From Alphaproteobacteria bacterium (GTDB lineage: Bacteria > Pseudomonadota > Alphaproteobacteria > Rs-D84): 11,436 nt of DNA. Positions 1 through 7,157 of the stretch are shown here, one piece after another; position 1 is the stretch's first letter; the number at the start of each line of letters is the position of its first letter. The stretch covers positions 1 to 11,436 of the forward strand of contig JAEDOP010000013.1 in the NCBI GenBank assembly GCA_016301865.1, in the 5' to 3' direction. The translations under genes were made by a program, and so were the position numbers. The notes under the pieces were generated by a model. The model was not told the DNA's origin. It did not search any database and saw nothing but the letters and a program-made list of their open reading frames with translations.

Positions 1-3
1 CAT
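1..3 (-). CDS. Start codon of a gene running off the left edge
   Basis: On the minus strand an ATG occupies the last three bases of the window. It is preceded by AAAGGA (10-15) at about six bases spacing, and lies 16 bases after the stop codon of the DUF3768 gene. This is the geometry of a third gene in the same operon. Only the start codon is visible, so nothing can be said about the product. Confidence 0.4.
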
Positions 4-19
4 GTTAAATCCTTTTTGT

Positions 20-352
20 TTAATATTCGTCTGCACGCATAATGGTTAAAACCCGAATAGTGATATTGTCGTCTGCTGGATTTTCTGACGCATATTCCAT
101 TGATGTATCGTAATAGTCAATTTTAAAGAAGTATTTTAAATCGCTATGTTCCACCATCCCAAAATCGTGTTCTTGGTAAACATCGTTCCCAGCATTGAAA
201 TTATTGAACAGTTTAACCTTTATCAAGATTCGCAACTGTTCATCAAACGGCAAATTAGAAACACCCTGCGTCAAAATCACTTTATCTTTACCAGGATTAA
301 AAAGATTCTGACGCAGTTTATCATTTAAATCAGCAATCTTATTCGTGTTCAT
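20..352 (-). CDS. DUF3768 family protein
   Basis: A 110-residue soluble protein with no signal peptide or membrane segment. It is recognisable as DUF3768 from its C-terminal half: EHDFG (residues about 62-66), FFKIDYYD (75-82), an S/NPAD segment (90-93) and the closing RVLTIMRADEY. The N-terminal part carries IADLNDKLRQ and a TQGV motif, also as in the family. Length matches the usual 100-120 residues. DUF3768 has no established function that I know of. It is common in Alphaproteobacteria, often on plasmids and integrated elements. The start overlaps the stop of the upstream gene by one base (TAATG), so it is probably translated by coupling; only a weak GGTGG-like sequence precedes it. It shares an operon with the 100-residue gene upstream and the truncated gene downstream. 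Confidence 0.88.
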   Translation of the reverse strand: MNTNKIADLNDKLRQNLFNPGKDKVILTQGVSNLPFDEQLRILIKVKLFNNFNAGNDVYQEHDFGMVEHSDLKYFFKIDYYDTSMEYASENPADDNITIRVLTIMRADEY

Positions 353-654
353 TATGCTGCCACCTGTTGTGTTTCAATTAAATAGTCGGATAGTTTCCGT
401 AATCCGCACCGCACCGACCTACTGCGCATTTTCCCTTTTACGCTACAATCCCCAATGGTGTATCGTGGTAAAATTTCCGATATGGAATCACATACTTCTT
501 CAATCGTTTTGTGTTCCCATCTTGCTACCCACAGAACCCCAGTTATATAATCAAATATAGTTGATTTTGCATGATTGGCTGTGAATAGGCTATATCCCTT
601 CGCTTGCAACCATGATTTATATTGTTTTATTGTTTCATTTTGTAAGTTTAACAT
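352..654 (-). CDS. Small hypothetical protein, possible integrase SAM-like N-domain
   Basis: A 100-residue, mostly helical, basic protein that I do not firmly recognise. The pattern KQYKSWLQAKGYS near the N-terminus, a central helix with VLWVARWEHKTIEEV, and a basic C-terminal segment SRSVRCGLRKLSDYL resemble the core-binding (SAM-like) domain of tyrosine recombinases, which wraps DNA. The catalytic domain with its R...HxxR...Y residues is absent, so it is not a working integrase. It could be a remnant or a DNA-binding accessory protein. The start is well supported: AAAGGAG (661-667) precedes ATG with a six-base gap. Its stop overlaps the DUF3768 start (TAATG), so the two genes are co-translated. 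That the frame is a gene is fairly certain; the domain assignment is weak. Confidence 0.7.
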   Translation of the reverse strand: MLNLQNETIKQYKSWLQAKGYSLFTANHAKSTIFDYITGVLWVARWEHKTIEEVCDSISEILPRYTIGDCSVKGKMRSRSVRCGLRKLSDYLIETQQVAA

Positions 655-660
655 TATATA

Positions 661-667
661 CTCCTTT
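661..667 (-). promoter_or_regulatory. Ribosome binding site of the 100-residue gene
   Basis: AAAGGAG on the minus strand, six bases upstream of the ATG at 654. It is the strongest Shine-Dalgarno in the left operon and fixes the start of its first visible gene. Confidence 0.75.
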
Positions 668-752
668 GTTTTTAGGTTGTTTTTTCGTTTCTTACAACAT
701 TATAAATTTAACATTTTTGTGGCTCTTCGCGAACTAAAAAACGCAAAAAAAC

Positions 753-787
753 AGCAAAAAAAGCCCAGTTTTTAGCCATTTTTTGCT
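753..787 (-). terminator. Terminator-like inverted repeat downstream of the adhesin
   Basis: Perfect 9-bp arms, agcaaaaaa (753-761) and ttttttgct (779-787), enclose a 17-base loop. On the minus strand, the direction of adhesin transcription, the second arm is a run of seven T, followed after GCTG by a further run of seven T and a run of six T. The stem is A/T-rich rather than G/C-rich, so this is a weak candidate for a rho-independent terminator about 170 bases after the adhesin stop. Confidence 0.35.
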
Positions 788-866
788 TCTTTTTACTAAA
801 AAAATCCGTATTTACTGTTGAAATTGAATAGTTAAAGATAAACCGTTTAATCGGTATAGTTTATTG

Positions 867-934
867 TTGTCTATGCTGAAATGCTTCAACATATCAACAC
901 TAATGCAAACATGTTAAAAAACATGCATAGACAA
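867..934. repeat. Nested inverted repeat, possible structured RNA or site
   Basis: Perfect 10-bp arms ttgtctatgc (867-876) and gcatagacaa (925-934) enclose two smaller hairpins: tgaa/ttca (877-888) and atgtt/aacat (911-915 with 920-924, loop aaaa). The fold looks like a three-way junction. It lies 25 bases past the adhesin stop, so on the minus strand it would be in that gene's 3' untranslated region. No known RNA family is recognised. Confidence 0.35.
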
Positions 935-958
935 ACAAAAATCCAGTCGTAGATTCAA

Positions 959-3900
959 TTAAAATCTATAACTTACACCGCCCTTGAAGTTCATATAATT
1001 TGCGTTATCCATGAAATATTGGGCATTACCATACAGGTGTAAATGTCCGGTGGTATAATCAAATCCTAAACTCGCTGCACCACGATATTCATAATCGTTA
1101 TTATACAAACTGAATGTGCCATCCATACCACGCATTCCAAGTTTAATATCATAGGTATCACCAAATTCACGATATAACATCAATCCAGAATTTAATTTGA
1201 ATTTACCACTGTTTGATAATTGTTTTTCGTATTTTGTATAGAATCCCAATCCTGTTTCAACAGATATAGTCCTATCATCAGGTATAATTAAGCTGAATGC
1301 CTGTTCGTCTTCACGTCCACTTTGTTCGTAAACAATTGTATTGAAAGCCAAATCTGGTGCAAATGTCCAATTACCAAACGTCACAGGATAACGCAAATCA
1401 TTCATTAAACCAAAGATACGCTTTTCAATATATCCTTCATAGTTGATATTATTGTATCCACGACGGTTATATTCGCTGTGTGCAAATCCAGCCTTTGATG
1501 CTATAACCAATTCAATATCATTATTGGTGTATGTTGCCGGCATATAGAATAACCACAAGTTATTTTGTCTGTGCATATTATCGCCATTGCCAGTATTGAT
1601 GTTAGCCATCGCCATACCATAGCCAAGTTTCCAATTATCTGATATCTTATCGCTAGAAATACCATATCTACCAGAACCACCATTATGGTCATTACTGAAC
1701 GAGAAATAACCGGTACTATCGGAAATATCAAAACTATCACGGCTTGAATTTTCAAACAGTTTATTGTTCATTGAAAAACTGATTTCACGCATTGCTGATA
1801 AATCTTCATGCGCAAACTGGGTGAAAGTATTTAATCCGGTCAATCCAGATAATGTACTGTTGAAAGCAGACATATTATCCATAGATTTCAAAGTACTAAA
1901 CAAATCTTGCCCCTTACCTTTTGCGTAGTTATTAGCCAAAAATGCCGCCAAGGACTTATTATCCGTTAAATCACCAAAATCTTTCATCTGCATTACAACA
2001 TCATGACCATTTTCTGCAACAGAGGCATCAAACATAGCAGAGGCAGACCGGACATTCAAACCAGATATATCACCAGCATCAATCATATTTTCTGCTATAT
2101 AAGTTGTTTGATTACCACTTTGTACTAATTCGCTGGATATATTCAAATCACCAGAAAGTTCATTATCAATCACAAATTGAGACCCCAAACCAGCGACCAC
2201 ATTTCCACCAAAGGAATTTAAGTTCATTTGTGATGCCATCATCTGTCCCGAGTTATATAATACAGAACCATTCAATACAATCGCATTATGAGAACTACCA
2301 CAAGATGTTCCTGTGCATTGATAATTATTAATTTTTATAGTGCCTGTATTATACACTGTTGTGGCACGTTCACCATATATGCCATAGGCATTTGTAGTGT
2401 TTGTTATAGTTATGGTACCTGAATTTGTAATGGTTGCCCCCTGTTTTGCATATATACCATAACCATTTGTTAAGCCATCAATTGAAATAGAACCATAATT
2501 TGTTGCTGTCGCACCAGCCGGCACATACATACCGATACCTGTTCCGCCATGATTTGTTGGAACGGTATATGTAATATCGTCTGTTGTATTAGTCGTAAAA
2601 TTATCATCAATAAACGTTTCGCTCTTTAATATTATTGAGCCACTATTTTCAATAGTATTTCCTCCGCTTATTCCTATGATTGTACCATTGACATCAAAAT
2701 TATTTAACGTGATTGTTCCTCTTTTACTAATTGTTCCTGCATTGGCATATATACCAATCGCTGTGCCACTTCCTGTATTATTAATAGTAATTGTATCATT
2801 GTTCCCGTTCTTTGTAGTAACACTTGTAGATGTGGAAGAATTATACATTCCATACGCATCGCCGTTACCCATATTCAACATTTTTATTGTTCCTGTTGCA
2901 CTACAAAATGCTACACTTGAATCCAAATAAGAATTATAAATATTCCCTTTATCTGAATACATGCCGTACGATGTTCCTGTTCCTACGTTTCTTATTTTTA
3001 TATTACCATGCGAGCTTACTATATGCCTTCTCGGTAATGTTCTTGCATTGTATAAGTCTGTTGTTGTATTACTATCTGTGCGTTTCAGACCGTATACATT
3101 TCCATTACCTGTATTTTGTATTGTTATATATCCATGTGAATAAGTGTTGCCATCGGTTGATAAGCCATCTATTGCTATCGCATTTTCATAACCAATCATT
3201 CCATAAACATCACCATTACCAATATTTTTAATATTTATGGTACCATTACCTGTTGCATCATAATTAGAGCTATGAGTACCACCAGCCGGAGTTGTACAGG
3301 AACGATTTTGTACATATGAATTAGCATCTATACCGTTTCCCCCGATAATTGTGCCGTCCCCATTATTGATTATTTCAATCGTACTTTTCTGTGTAAATGT
3401 ATCCGTGGAAGAACTTGGCATCAAATACGTATTATATTTATCAGAAGTTGTGGCGTTATTTAGTCCAATAACGTTCCCGTCGCCATTATTTTCCAAACTT
3501 ATATAGCCATTATTATTACTATTTTGAACTCCATATACATTGGCATAATCATTATTTGTAATGATTCTTCCTATTTTATCTGCTCCGAGGGCTTCACATA
3601 CACCAGAAGAATTCCGACCATATCCTGCACTACAAACACAACCTGCCGGCGTCCATGTTTCTGTTACTTCTTCACACGTTATCATACTACATTCCACATA
3701 TAAAACATTACCAGATTGACAAGAATTACCTGTCGCTGCATAACCACCAACACAGCTTGTTGTGTTATATGGACAAGTTATAGGTGTGTCACACAATGTT
3801 CCCGTCCAGCCATTCTGGCATGTACAGGTTTCACCGTTCTGGGTGCTACCGTTCTGACAATCAAGCTTAAGGTACACAATACCATTTTGTTCGATGTAGT

Positions 3901-5440
3901 GCTCTGTATCAAATGTACACTCTACATAAGTCGTTTCGCCAGATTGACAAGTGTCGCCAGTTTCTACATAACCGACAGGACATTCTGTGGTATTATACGG
4001 ACATGTTACCGGGGTTTCACATTTATATTTTGTTACACTACCTGATAAACACGAATCACTTACTGTGTATCCCAACGGACAATCTTCTGCATTTGTATAA
4101 TTATAACCATCACATGCATCGGCTTCACATTCCTTGTACAACACATCACCAGACTGACAAGTTGCACCTGTTTCGTGATAACCCGTTGTACATGTAGTAG
4201 TATCATACGGACACATAGCTGGTGCATCACACATATATTTCATCGTTGTGCCAGACAAACATGATGAATACATAGTCCATCCATTCGGACATGTATCATC
4301 TGCTGTGTAATCATATCCTTCACATGTGTTAATTTCGCATTCCACATAAGTCGTTTCACCAGATTGACATGTATTACCAGTTTCATGATAACCTGCGGCA
4401 CAAGATATTGTGTTATAAGAACATGTTCTTGGTGTGCATTCTTTATACAAAGTTTCACCAGATTGACACGTATTACCAGTTTCTACATATCCGCCTGTAC
4501 ATTCTGTTGTAGTATAATCACACAATGTATATTGGTCACATTTATACTTTGTTGTAGAACCAGATAAACAAGACGAACCTGTTGTATATCCCGCAGGACA
4601 CTGTGACGAATCTGTATATTCGTATCCCAAACATGGCTGCGGACTATCACATTTATATTTCATAGTTGTACCAGATAGGCAAGAAGAACCCGTTGTCCAA
4701 CCTTCCGGACAGGATGAAAAACTCATATAATCGTACCCATCACACGAGTTTGGTATACATTCTTTATACAAAGTTTCGCCAGATTTGCATGTATTACCTG
4801 TTTCAACATATCCAGCTGTGCATTCTGTTGTGGTATACGAACAATAATTTGGGGCACACTTATACATCCATACCTTTTCACTATCACCTGGAACCCCCGC
4901 CCAATCCCACGCAGAATCTGTTGCATAATATCCATCTTGACATGGTTCATACTGAAATCCTTGTTGAAGCCATTCATTAAAATGTGGTGTATAATGGCTT
5001 AGCGGATTGTCTCCAGAACCATCTCCACCAGAAGCACCGCCGCCCCCCATTCCAGCCGCAGCTGCACCACCTGCAACACCAACACCAATTGCAGTCCATG
5101 CCCATTTGCCCATTCCTAAAAAAGACCAAGGTTTGCTTGTTGTAGCTAGTTTTTGTGTAAATGCTTGATATTGTTTTGCTGGTATTTTTTTAACACATTT
5201 ATGTTCTGTGTTTGCACCTGCTTTTTTTAATAAATTATATGCATCTATATTATTATCTTTTATTGCTGAACACAAAGCGGTATTACCATCAGCGTCAACA
5301 GCATCTATATCTTCCACTTTACCTAATTCAGATGTGCTTTTTGTTTGTGCAAGCAAATAAATATCTGTCGCATTACTTGCTGCAAAAGATGCTGAAAATG
5401 TACCAAGAATCAAAAACAACGATAAAAACAATCTTTTCAT
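959..5440 (-). CDS. Large cysteine-rich autotransporter-like adhesin
   Basis: A 1493-residue surface protein. A signal peptide (1-21, cut near SFA-A) leads to one ankyrin-like unit (about 44-82, with DADGNTALCSAI and LLKKAGAN), then a Gly/Ala hydrophobic stretch (112-136). Residues 167-615 are cysteine-rich: ten modules of four cysteines plus an EGF-like motif (528-550, CxCQNGWTGTLC). Residues about 620-1110 are irregular repeats of the type I.I.N.G.G..YG.Y, typical of beta-helix passengers. The end (about 1225-1493) reads as an outer-membrane beta-barrel: alternating aromatic strands, closing in SYRF with terminal Phe. By family analogy the barrel sits in the outer membrane and the passenger is exposed for adhesion; no ligand can be named. 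The start has an adequate AAAGAG (5450-5455) nine bases upstream. The gene is divergent from the secreted-protein pair. The high cysteine content is odd for an autotransporter passenger. Confidence 0.88.
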   Translation of the reverse strand: MKRLFLSLFLILGTFSASFAASNATDIYLLAQTKSTSELGKVEDIDAVDADGNTALCSAIKDNNIDAYNLLKKAGANTEHKCVKKIPAKQYQAFTQKLATTSKPWSFLGMGKWAWTAIGVGVAGGAAAAGMGGGGASGGDGSGDNPLSHYTPHFNEWLQQGFQYEPCQDGYYATDSAWDWAGVPGDSEKVWMYKCAPNYCSYTTTECTAGYVETGNTCKSGETLYKECIPNSCDGYDYMSFSSCPEGWTTGSSCLSGTTMKYKCDSPQPCLGYEYTDSSQCPAGYTTGSSCLSGSTTKYKCDQYTLCDYTTTECTGGYVETGNTCQSGETLYKECTPRTCSYNTISCAAGYHETGNTCQSGETTYVECEINTCEGYDYTADDTCPNGWTMYSSCLSGTTMKYMCDAPAMCPYDTTTCTTGYHETGATCQSGDVLYKECEADACDGYNYTNAEDCPLGYTVSDSCLSGSVTKYKCETPVTCPYNTTECPVGYVETGDTCQSGETTYVECTFDTEHYIEQNGIVYLKLDCQNGSTQNGETCTCQNGWTGTLCDTPITCPYNTTSCVGGYAATGNSCQSGNVLYVECSMITCEEVTETWTPAGCVCSAGYGRNSSGVCEALGADKIGRIITNNDYANVYGVQNSNNNGYISLENNGDGNVIGLNNATTSDKYNTYLMPSSSTDTFTQKSTIEIINNGDGTIIGGNGIDANSYVQNRSCTTPAGGTHSSNYDATGNGTINIKNIGNGDVYGMIGYENAIAIDGLSTDGNTYSHGYITIQNTGNGNVYGLKRTDSNTTTDLYNARTLPRRHIVSSHGNIKIRNVGTGTSYGMYSDKGNIYNSYLDSSVAFCSATGTIKMLNMGNGDAYGMYNSSTSTSVTTKNGNNDTITINNTGSGTAIGIYANAGTISKRGTITLNNFDVNGTIIGISGGNTIENSGSIILKSETFIDDNFTTNTTDDITYTVPTNHGGTGIGMYVPAGATATNYGSISIDGLTNGYGIYAKQGATITNSGTITITNTTNAYGIYGERATTVYNTGTIKINNYQCTGTSCGSSHNAIVLNGSVLYNSGQMMASQMNLNSFGGNVVAGLGSQFVIDNELSGDLNISSELVQSGNQTTYIAENMIDAGDISGLNVRSASAMFDASVAENGHDVVMQMKDFGDLTDNKSLAAFLANNYAKGKGQDLFSTLKSMDNMSAFNSTLSGLTGLNTFTQFAHEDLSAMREISFSMNNKLFENSSRDSFDISDSTGYFSFSNDHNGGSGRYGISSDKISDNWKLGYGMAMANINTGNGDNMHRQNNLWLFYMPATYTNNDIELVIASKAGFAHSEYNRRGYNNINYEGYIEKRIFGLMNDLRYPVTFGNWTFAPDLAFNTIVYEQSGREDEQAFSLIIPDDRTISVETGLGFYTKYEKQLSNSGKFKLNSGLMLYREFGDTYDIKLGMRGMDGTFSLYNNDYEYRGAASLGFDYTTGHLHLYGNAQYFMDNANYMNFKGGVSYRF
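3689..4843 (-). repeat. Array of ten four-cysteine modules in the adhesin
   Basis: The array encodes residues 200-584. Two module types are visible. Type A is about 29 residues, spaced C-x6-C-x10-C-x9-C, with a GYxxTGxxCxSG core; it starts at C200, C307, C340, C410, C480 and C556. Type B is about 32 residues, spaced C-x10-C-x9-C-x9-C, with a CDGYxY start and SSCLSG core; it starts at C233, C270, C373 and C443. The order is A B B A A B A B A, an EGF-like motif, then A. A divergent half-module (C167-C195) precedes the array. The regular alternation suggests growth by tandem duplication. Confidence 0.85.
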
Positions 5441-5449
5441 GTGGTTCGC

Positions 5450-5455
5450 TCTTTG
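5450..5455 (-). promoter_or_regulatory. Ribosome binding site of the adhesin gene
   Basis: AAAGAG on the minus strand with a spacing of about nine bases to the ATG at 5440. It agrees with the start chosen from the signal peptide. Confidence 0.5.
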
Positions 5456-5681
5456 TTATTCGTTCATTGGGAATATTCCACAAACCAACGATTAAATCAA
5501 CATAATTTTTTGGTTTTAGAATTTTTTATGAATAAATTTTTATAAGCAAAAAAACCCAGAAAACCAATACATACAAGTTTTTTATACTGTTTTTATGTTT
5601 AGAACATCCGACTTATTAAACAATCGTTGATTTTTTTATAATACCACCAGAGTCTTGCGGGACTGTAAAAGGCCTGTGCGT

Positions 5682-5709
5682 TTTGCATAGTTATATCCTT
5701 TGGTATAAC
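5682..5709 (+). promoter_or_regulatory. Candidate promoter for the secreted-protein operon
   Basis: The -10 is TATAAC with the upstream TG of an extended -10 element (TGGTATAAC). The -35 match TTTGCA sits 16 bases upstream and agrees with TTGACA at four of six positions. Transcription would start near 5716, leaving a leader of about 60-120 bases that includes the G-tract. Confidence 0.35.
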
Positions 5710-5784
5710 ACGTCAGCAAGCGAAAAACCAACAGCGTCATTAGTTTTTGTAAAGCGTGTGGTCTTGTTGGATAAATAAATGTGT

Positions 5785-5792
5785 GGGGGGGG
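5785..5792 (+). repeat. Run of eight G near the start of a secreted-protein gene
   Basis: An uninterrupted G8 tract in a locally AT-rich region. It lies six bases after one possible ATG (5779) and 44 bases before the other (5836). If translation begins at 5779 the tract is inside codons 3-5. Loss of one G leads to a stop within a few codons, and gain of one G to a TAA at 5829-5831, so a length change would alter expression. Confidence 0.7.
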
Positions 5793-5835
5793 CTTTGCAA
5801 ACGTAATCCCGATGGTGGTTTGCTTTGTTAAAAAC

Positions 5836-7146
5836 ATGAAAATTGGGATTGGGAAAAGCTTTTTATTATTTACAATAACATTGACTGGTGTTGCGGACGC
5901 ATCGTGTCCAGATGGCTATGTCCAATACGATGGGCCAAATAATGATGGTTTTGCATTGAACAGCCAGGGTGTTTGTGCCGCTTTGTGTCCAACGGGACGT
6001 AAATTAATGACGTCAACTGGACTCAGTTACAACCTTTTTGCGGAAAAATCTGTGACGCCATCATTAAATGCGTTGGAAAATGATGTAATTTGTTATGCTG
6101 ATACGGTTGTTGGTGCCGGGGCTGGGATAAATTTTTCACACAATGGCACAGTTTATTCGTTGCGTGTTTCAACACCATGTCCGGTAAAATACGAAGTATC
6201 ATACACGTGTGGCAATGGCGCCACAGGAACACCCCCGCAGGCAAAAACTATAGAATATGGCAGCATGTTAGGAATTGGGTATGATTATGGCACGTGTAAT
6301 AAAACAGGATATTATGCAAATGGTTGGATAATGGATGGTGCGACAAAAAGCGCAGGGGAATATGTGCCGTTTAAATTTGCTACGAATAAAACCTTGAGTG
6401 TTCGTTGGTCGCCATCAGAACATAGTGTGGTTTATGTTTGTAATGCTGATGAAACTGCAGAAAAGGTTGATATGGCTGATTACGGTTATAAATTTTCACC
6501 GGATACCACAGCGTGCGTACCACCATACGGTAAAAAATTAATTGGATATAATATTAAAAATTATGATGGCACAGATACAGGTGTGACAATCAAACTGGGT
6601 GAATCGTTTGTGTGGAATTATGATACCAATATGCGTTTGTTTGCAATATGGCAAGAAGAAGAAATTGCAATAACTGAATATGAATTGTCTTATTCGTGTG
6701 GCGGTGGCGCCACAGGAACGCCAGCAGAATCGCGGACAGTAATGTATGGTAATTTATATACCCCCGGGGCAGACATTGGTTCATGTGCGCGAGATGGCAA
6801 TGTTTTTAACGGATGGAAGATGGAAAGCTATTCAAGAGCCGTGTCTGAATATTATCCATATACATATGCAAAAAATAGACAACTGGTTGCACAATGGACA
6901 ATACCACAGTACGCTGCGGTTTATATTTGTAATAACGATACAATAAGTTCAGAGGTTTTATCAGGTTATTATTATAATACTTATACACCAAAAACAGACG
7001 TTTGTAGCGCACCAAAAGGAAAAAGTTTTGCAGGATATGCAATTCAAGACGCTTATGGACAAGATACTGGCGATGTCGTATTACCAGGGAAATCTTTTAA
7101 ATGGACTTATGACGGAAATATTCGTTTGTCTGCATTATGGCAATAG
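5836..7146 (+). CDS. Secreted protein with InlB-like cysteine-paired repeats
   Basis: The chosen start gives 436 residues with a clear signal peptide: two Lys, a hydrophobic core FLLFTITLTGV and cleavage at ADA-SC (about residue 22). An earlier ATG at 5779 adds 19 residues including GGG and a second hydrophobic stretch. It has a weak GGA at suitable spacing, so it cannot be excluded. The mature N-terminal domain (about 23-115) has CPDGY and several Cys. Four repeats of about 75 residues follow (about 119-191, 196-272, 281-354, 359-436). They alternate in two types, each with two cysteines and ending in a W-containing strand (VRW, AIW, AQW, ALW), as in InlB B-repeats of the Listeria-Bacteroides repeat family. 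The protein ends exactly at the last repeat with no anchor, so it is secreted or held by partners. The next gene begins 11 bases after the stop. Function unknown; a surface or adhesive role is inference. Confidence 0.82.
   Translation: MKIGIGKSFLLFTITLTGVADASCPDGYVQYDGPNNDGFALNSQGVCAALCPTGRKLMTSTGLSYNLFAEKSVTPSLNALENDVICYADTVVGAGAGINFSHNGTVYSLRVSTPCPVKYEVSYTCGNGATGTPPQAKTIEYGSMLGIGYDYGTCNKTGYYANGWIMDGATKSAGEYVPFKFATNKTLSVRWSPSEHSVVYVCNADETAEKVDMADYGYKFSPDTTACVPPYGKKLIGYNIKNYDGTDTGVTIKLGESFVWNYDTNMRLFAIWQEEEIAITEYELSYSCGGGATGTPAESRTVMYGNLYTPGADIGSCARDGNVFNGWKMESYSRAVSEYYPYTYAKNRQLVAQWTIPQYAAVYICNNDTISSEVLSGYYYNTYTPKTDVCSAPKGKSFAGYAIQDAYGQDTGDVVLPGKSFKWTYDGNIRLSALWQ
6190..7143 (+). repeat. Duplicated pair of InlB-like repeats
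   Basis: The coding sequence holds an A-B-A-B arrangement: A units at about 6190-6408 and 6676-6897, B units at about 6421-6651 and 6910-7143. The A units share SYxCGxGATGTP at the protein level and 23 of 25 bases at DNA level (6206-6230 versus 6695-6719). Both B units start with VVYVCN/AVYICN and end RLFAIW/RLSALW. This points to duplication of an A-B block, with the DNA only partly diverged. Confidence 0.8.
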
Positions 7147-7151
7147 AGAGG
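7145..7151 (+). promoter_or_regulatory. Ribosome binding site deciding the second gene's start
   Basis: AGAGAGG, overlapping the stop of the preceding gene, lies six bases before the ATG at 7158. A start at 7137 is open in frame but lies inside the upstream coding sequence and lacks both a binding site and a leading signal peptide, so 7158 is preferred. Confidence 0.75.
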
Positions 7152-7157
7152 ATAAAA

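Larger units (their letters stand above)
655..958. other. AT-rich intergenic region between adhesin 3' end and left operon
   Basis: No coding frame here is convincing. The stretch holds the leader of the left operon, including a minus-strand TATAAT at 699-704 with no good -35. An 8-bp palindrome TTCGCGAA (726-733) lies where the -35 would be and could be an operator. It also holds a terminator-like inverted repeat (753-787) and a nested foldable element (867-934), listed separately. A short accg/cggt hairpin lies at 842-855. Confidence 0.5.
5441..5835. promoter_or_regulatory. Divergent intergenic region between adhesin and secreted-protein genes
   Basis: This AT-rich stretch must drive both divergent units. 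A candidate minus-strand promoter is TTGGTT (5562-5567), 17 bases, TATAAA (5539-5544). On the plus strand there is an extended -10, TGGTATAAC (5701-5709), with a partial -35 TTTGCA (5682-5687), and a separate TATAAT at 5637-5642. A perfect palindrome ggaatattcc lies at 5470-5479, 29 bases before the adhesin ATG. A short agtc/gact hairpin is at 5651-5664, and ccaaca (5728-5733) can pair with tgttgg (5765-5770) in the plus-strand leader. A run of eight G lies at 5785-5792. I recognise no RNA gene or riboswitch. Confidence 0.45.

Noticed and set aside
2830..3231. Long plus-strand open frames opposite the adhesin
   Set aside because: They are by-products of the repetitive, stop-poor repeat coding on the other strand. 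They have low-complexity Tyr/Leu/His-rich products and no binding sites.
5444..5465. GTTC half-sites suggesting an alphaproteobacterial LexA (SOS) box before the adhesin
   Set aside because: The GTTC copies are separated by 14 rather than 7 bases, and the seven-base partner reads GTTA. The match is too poor to claim.
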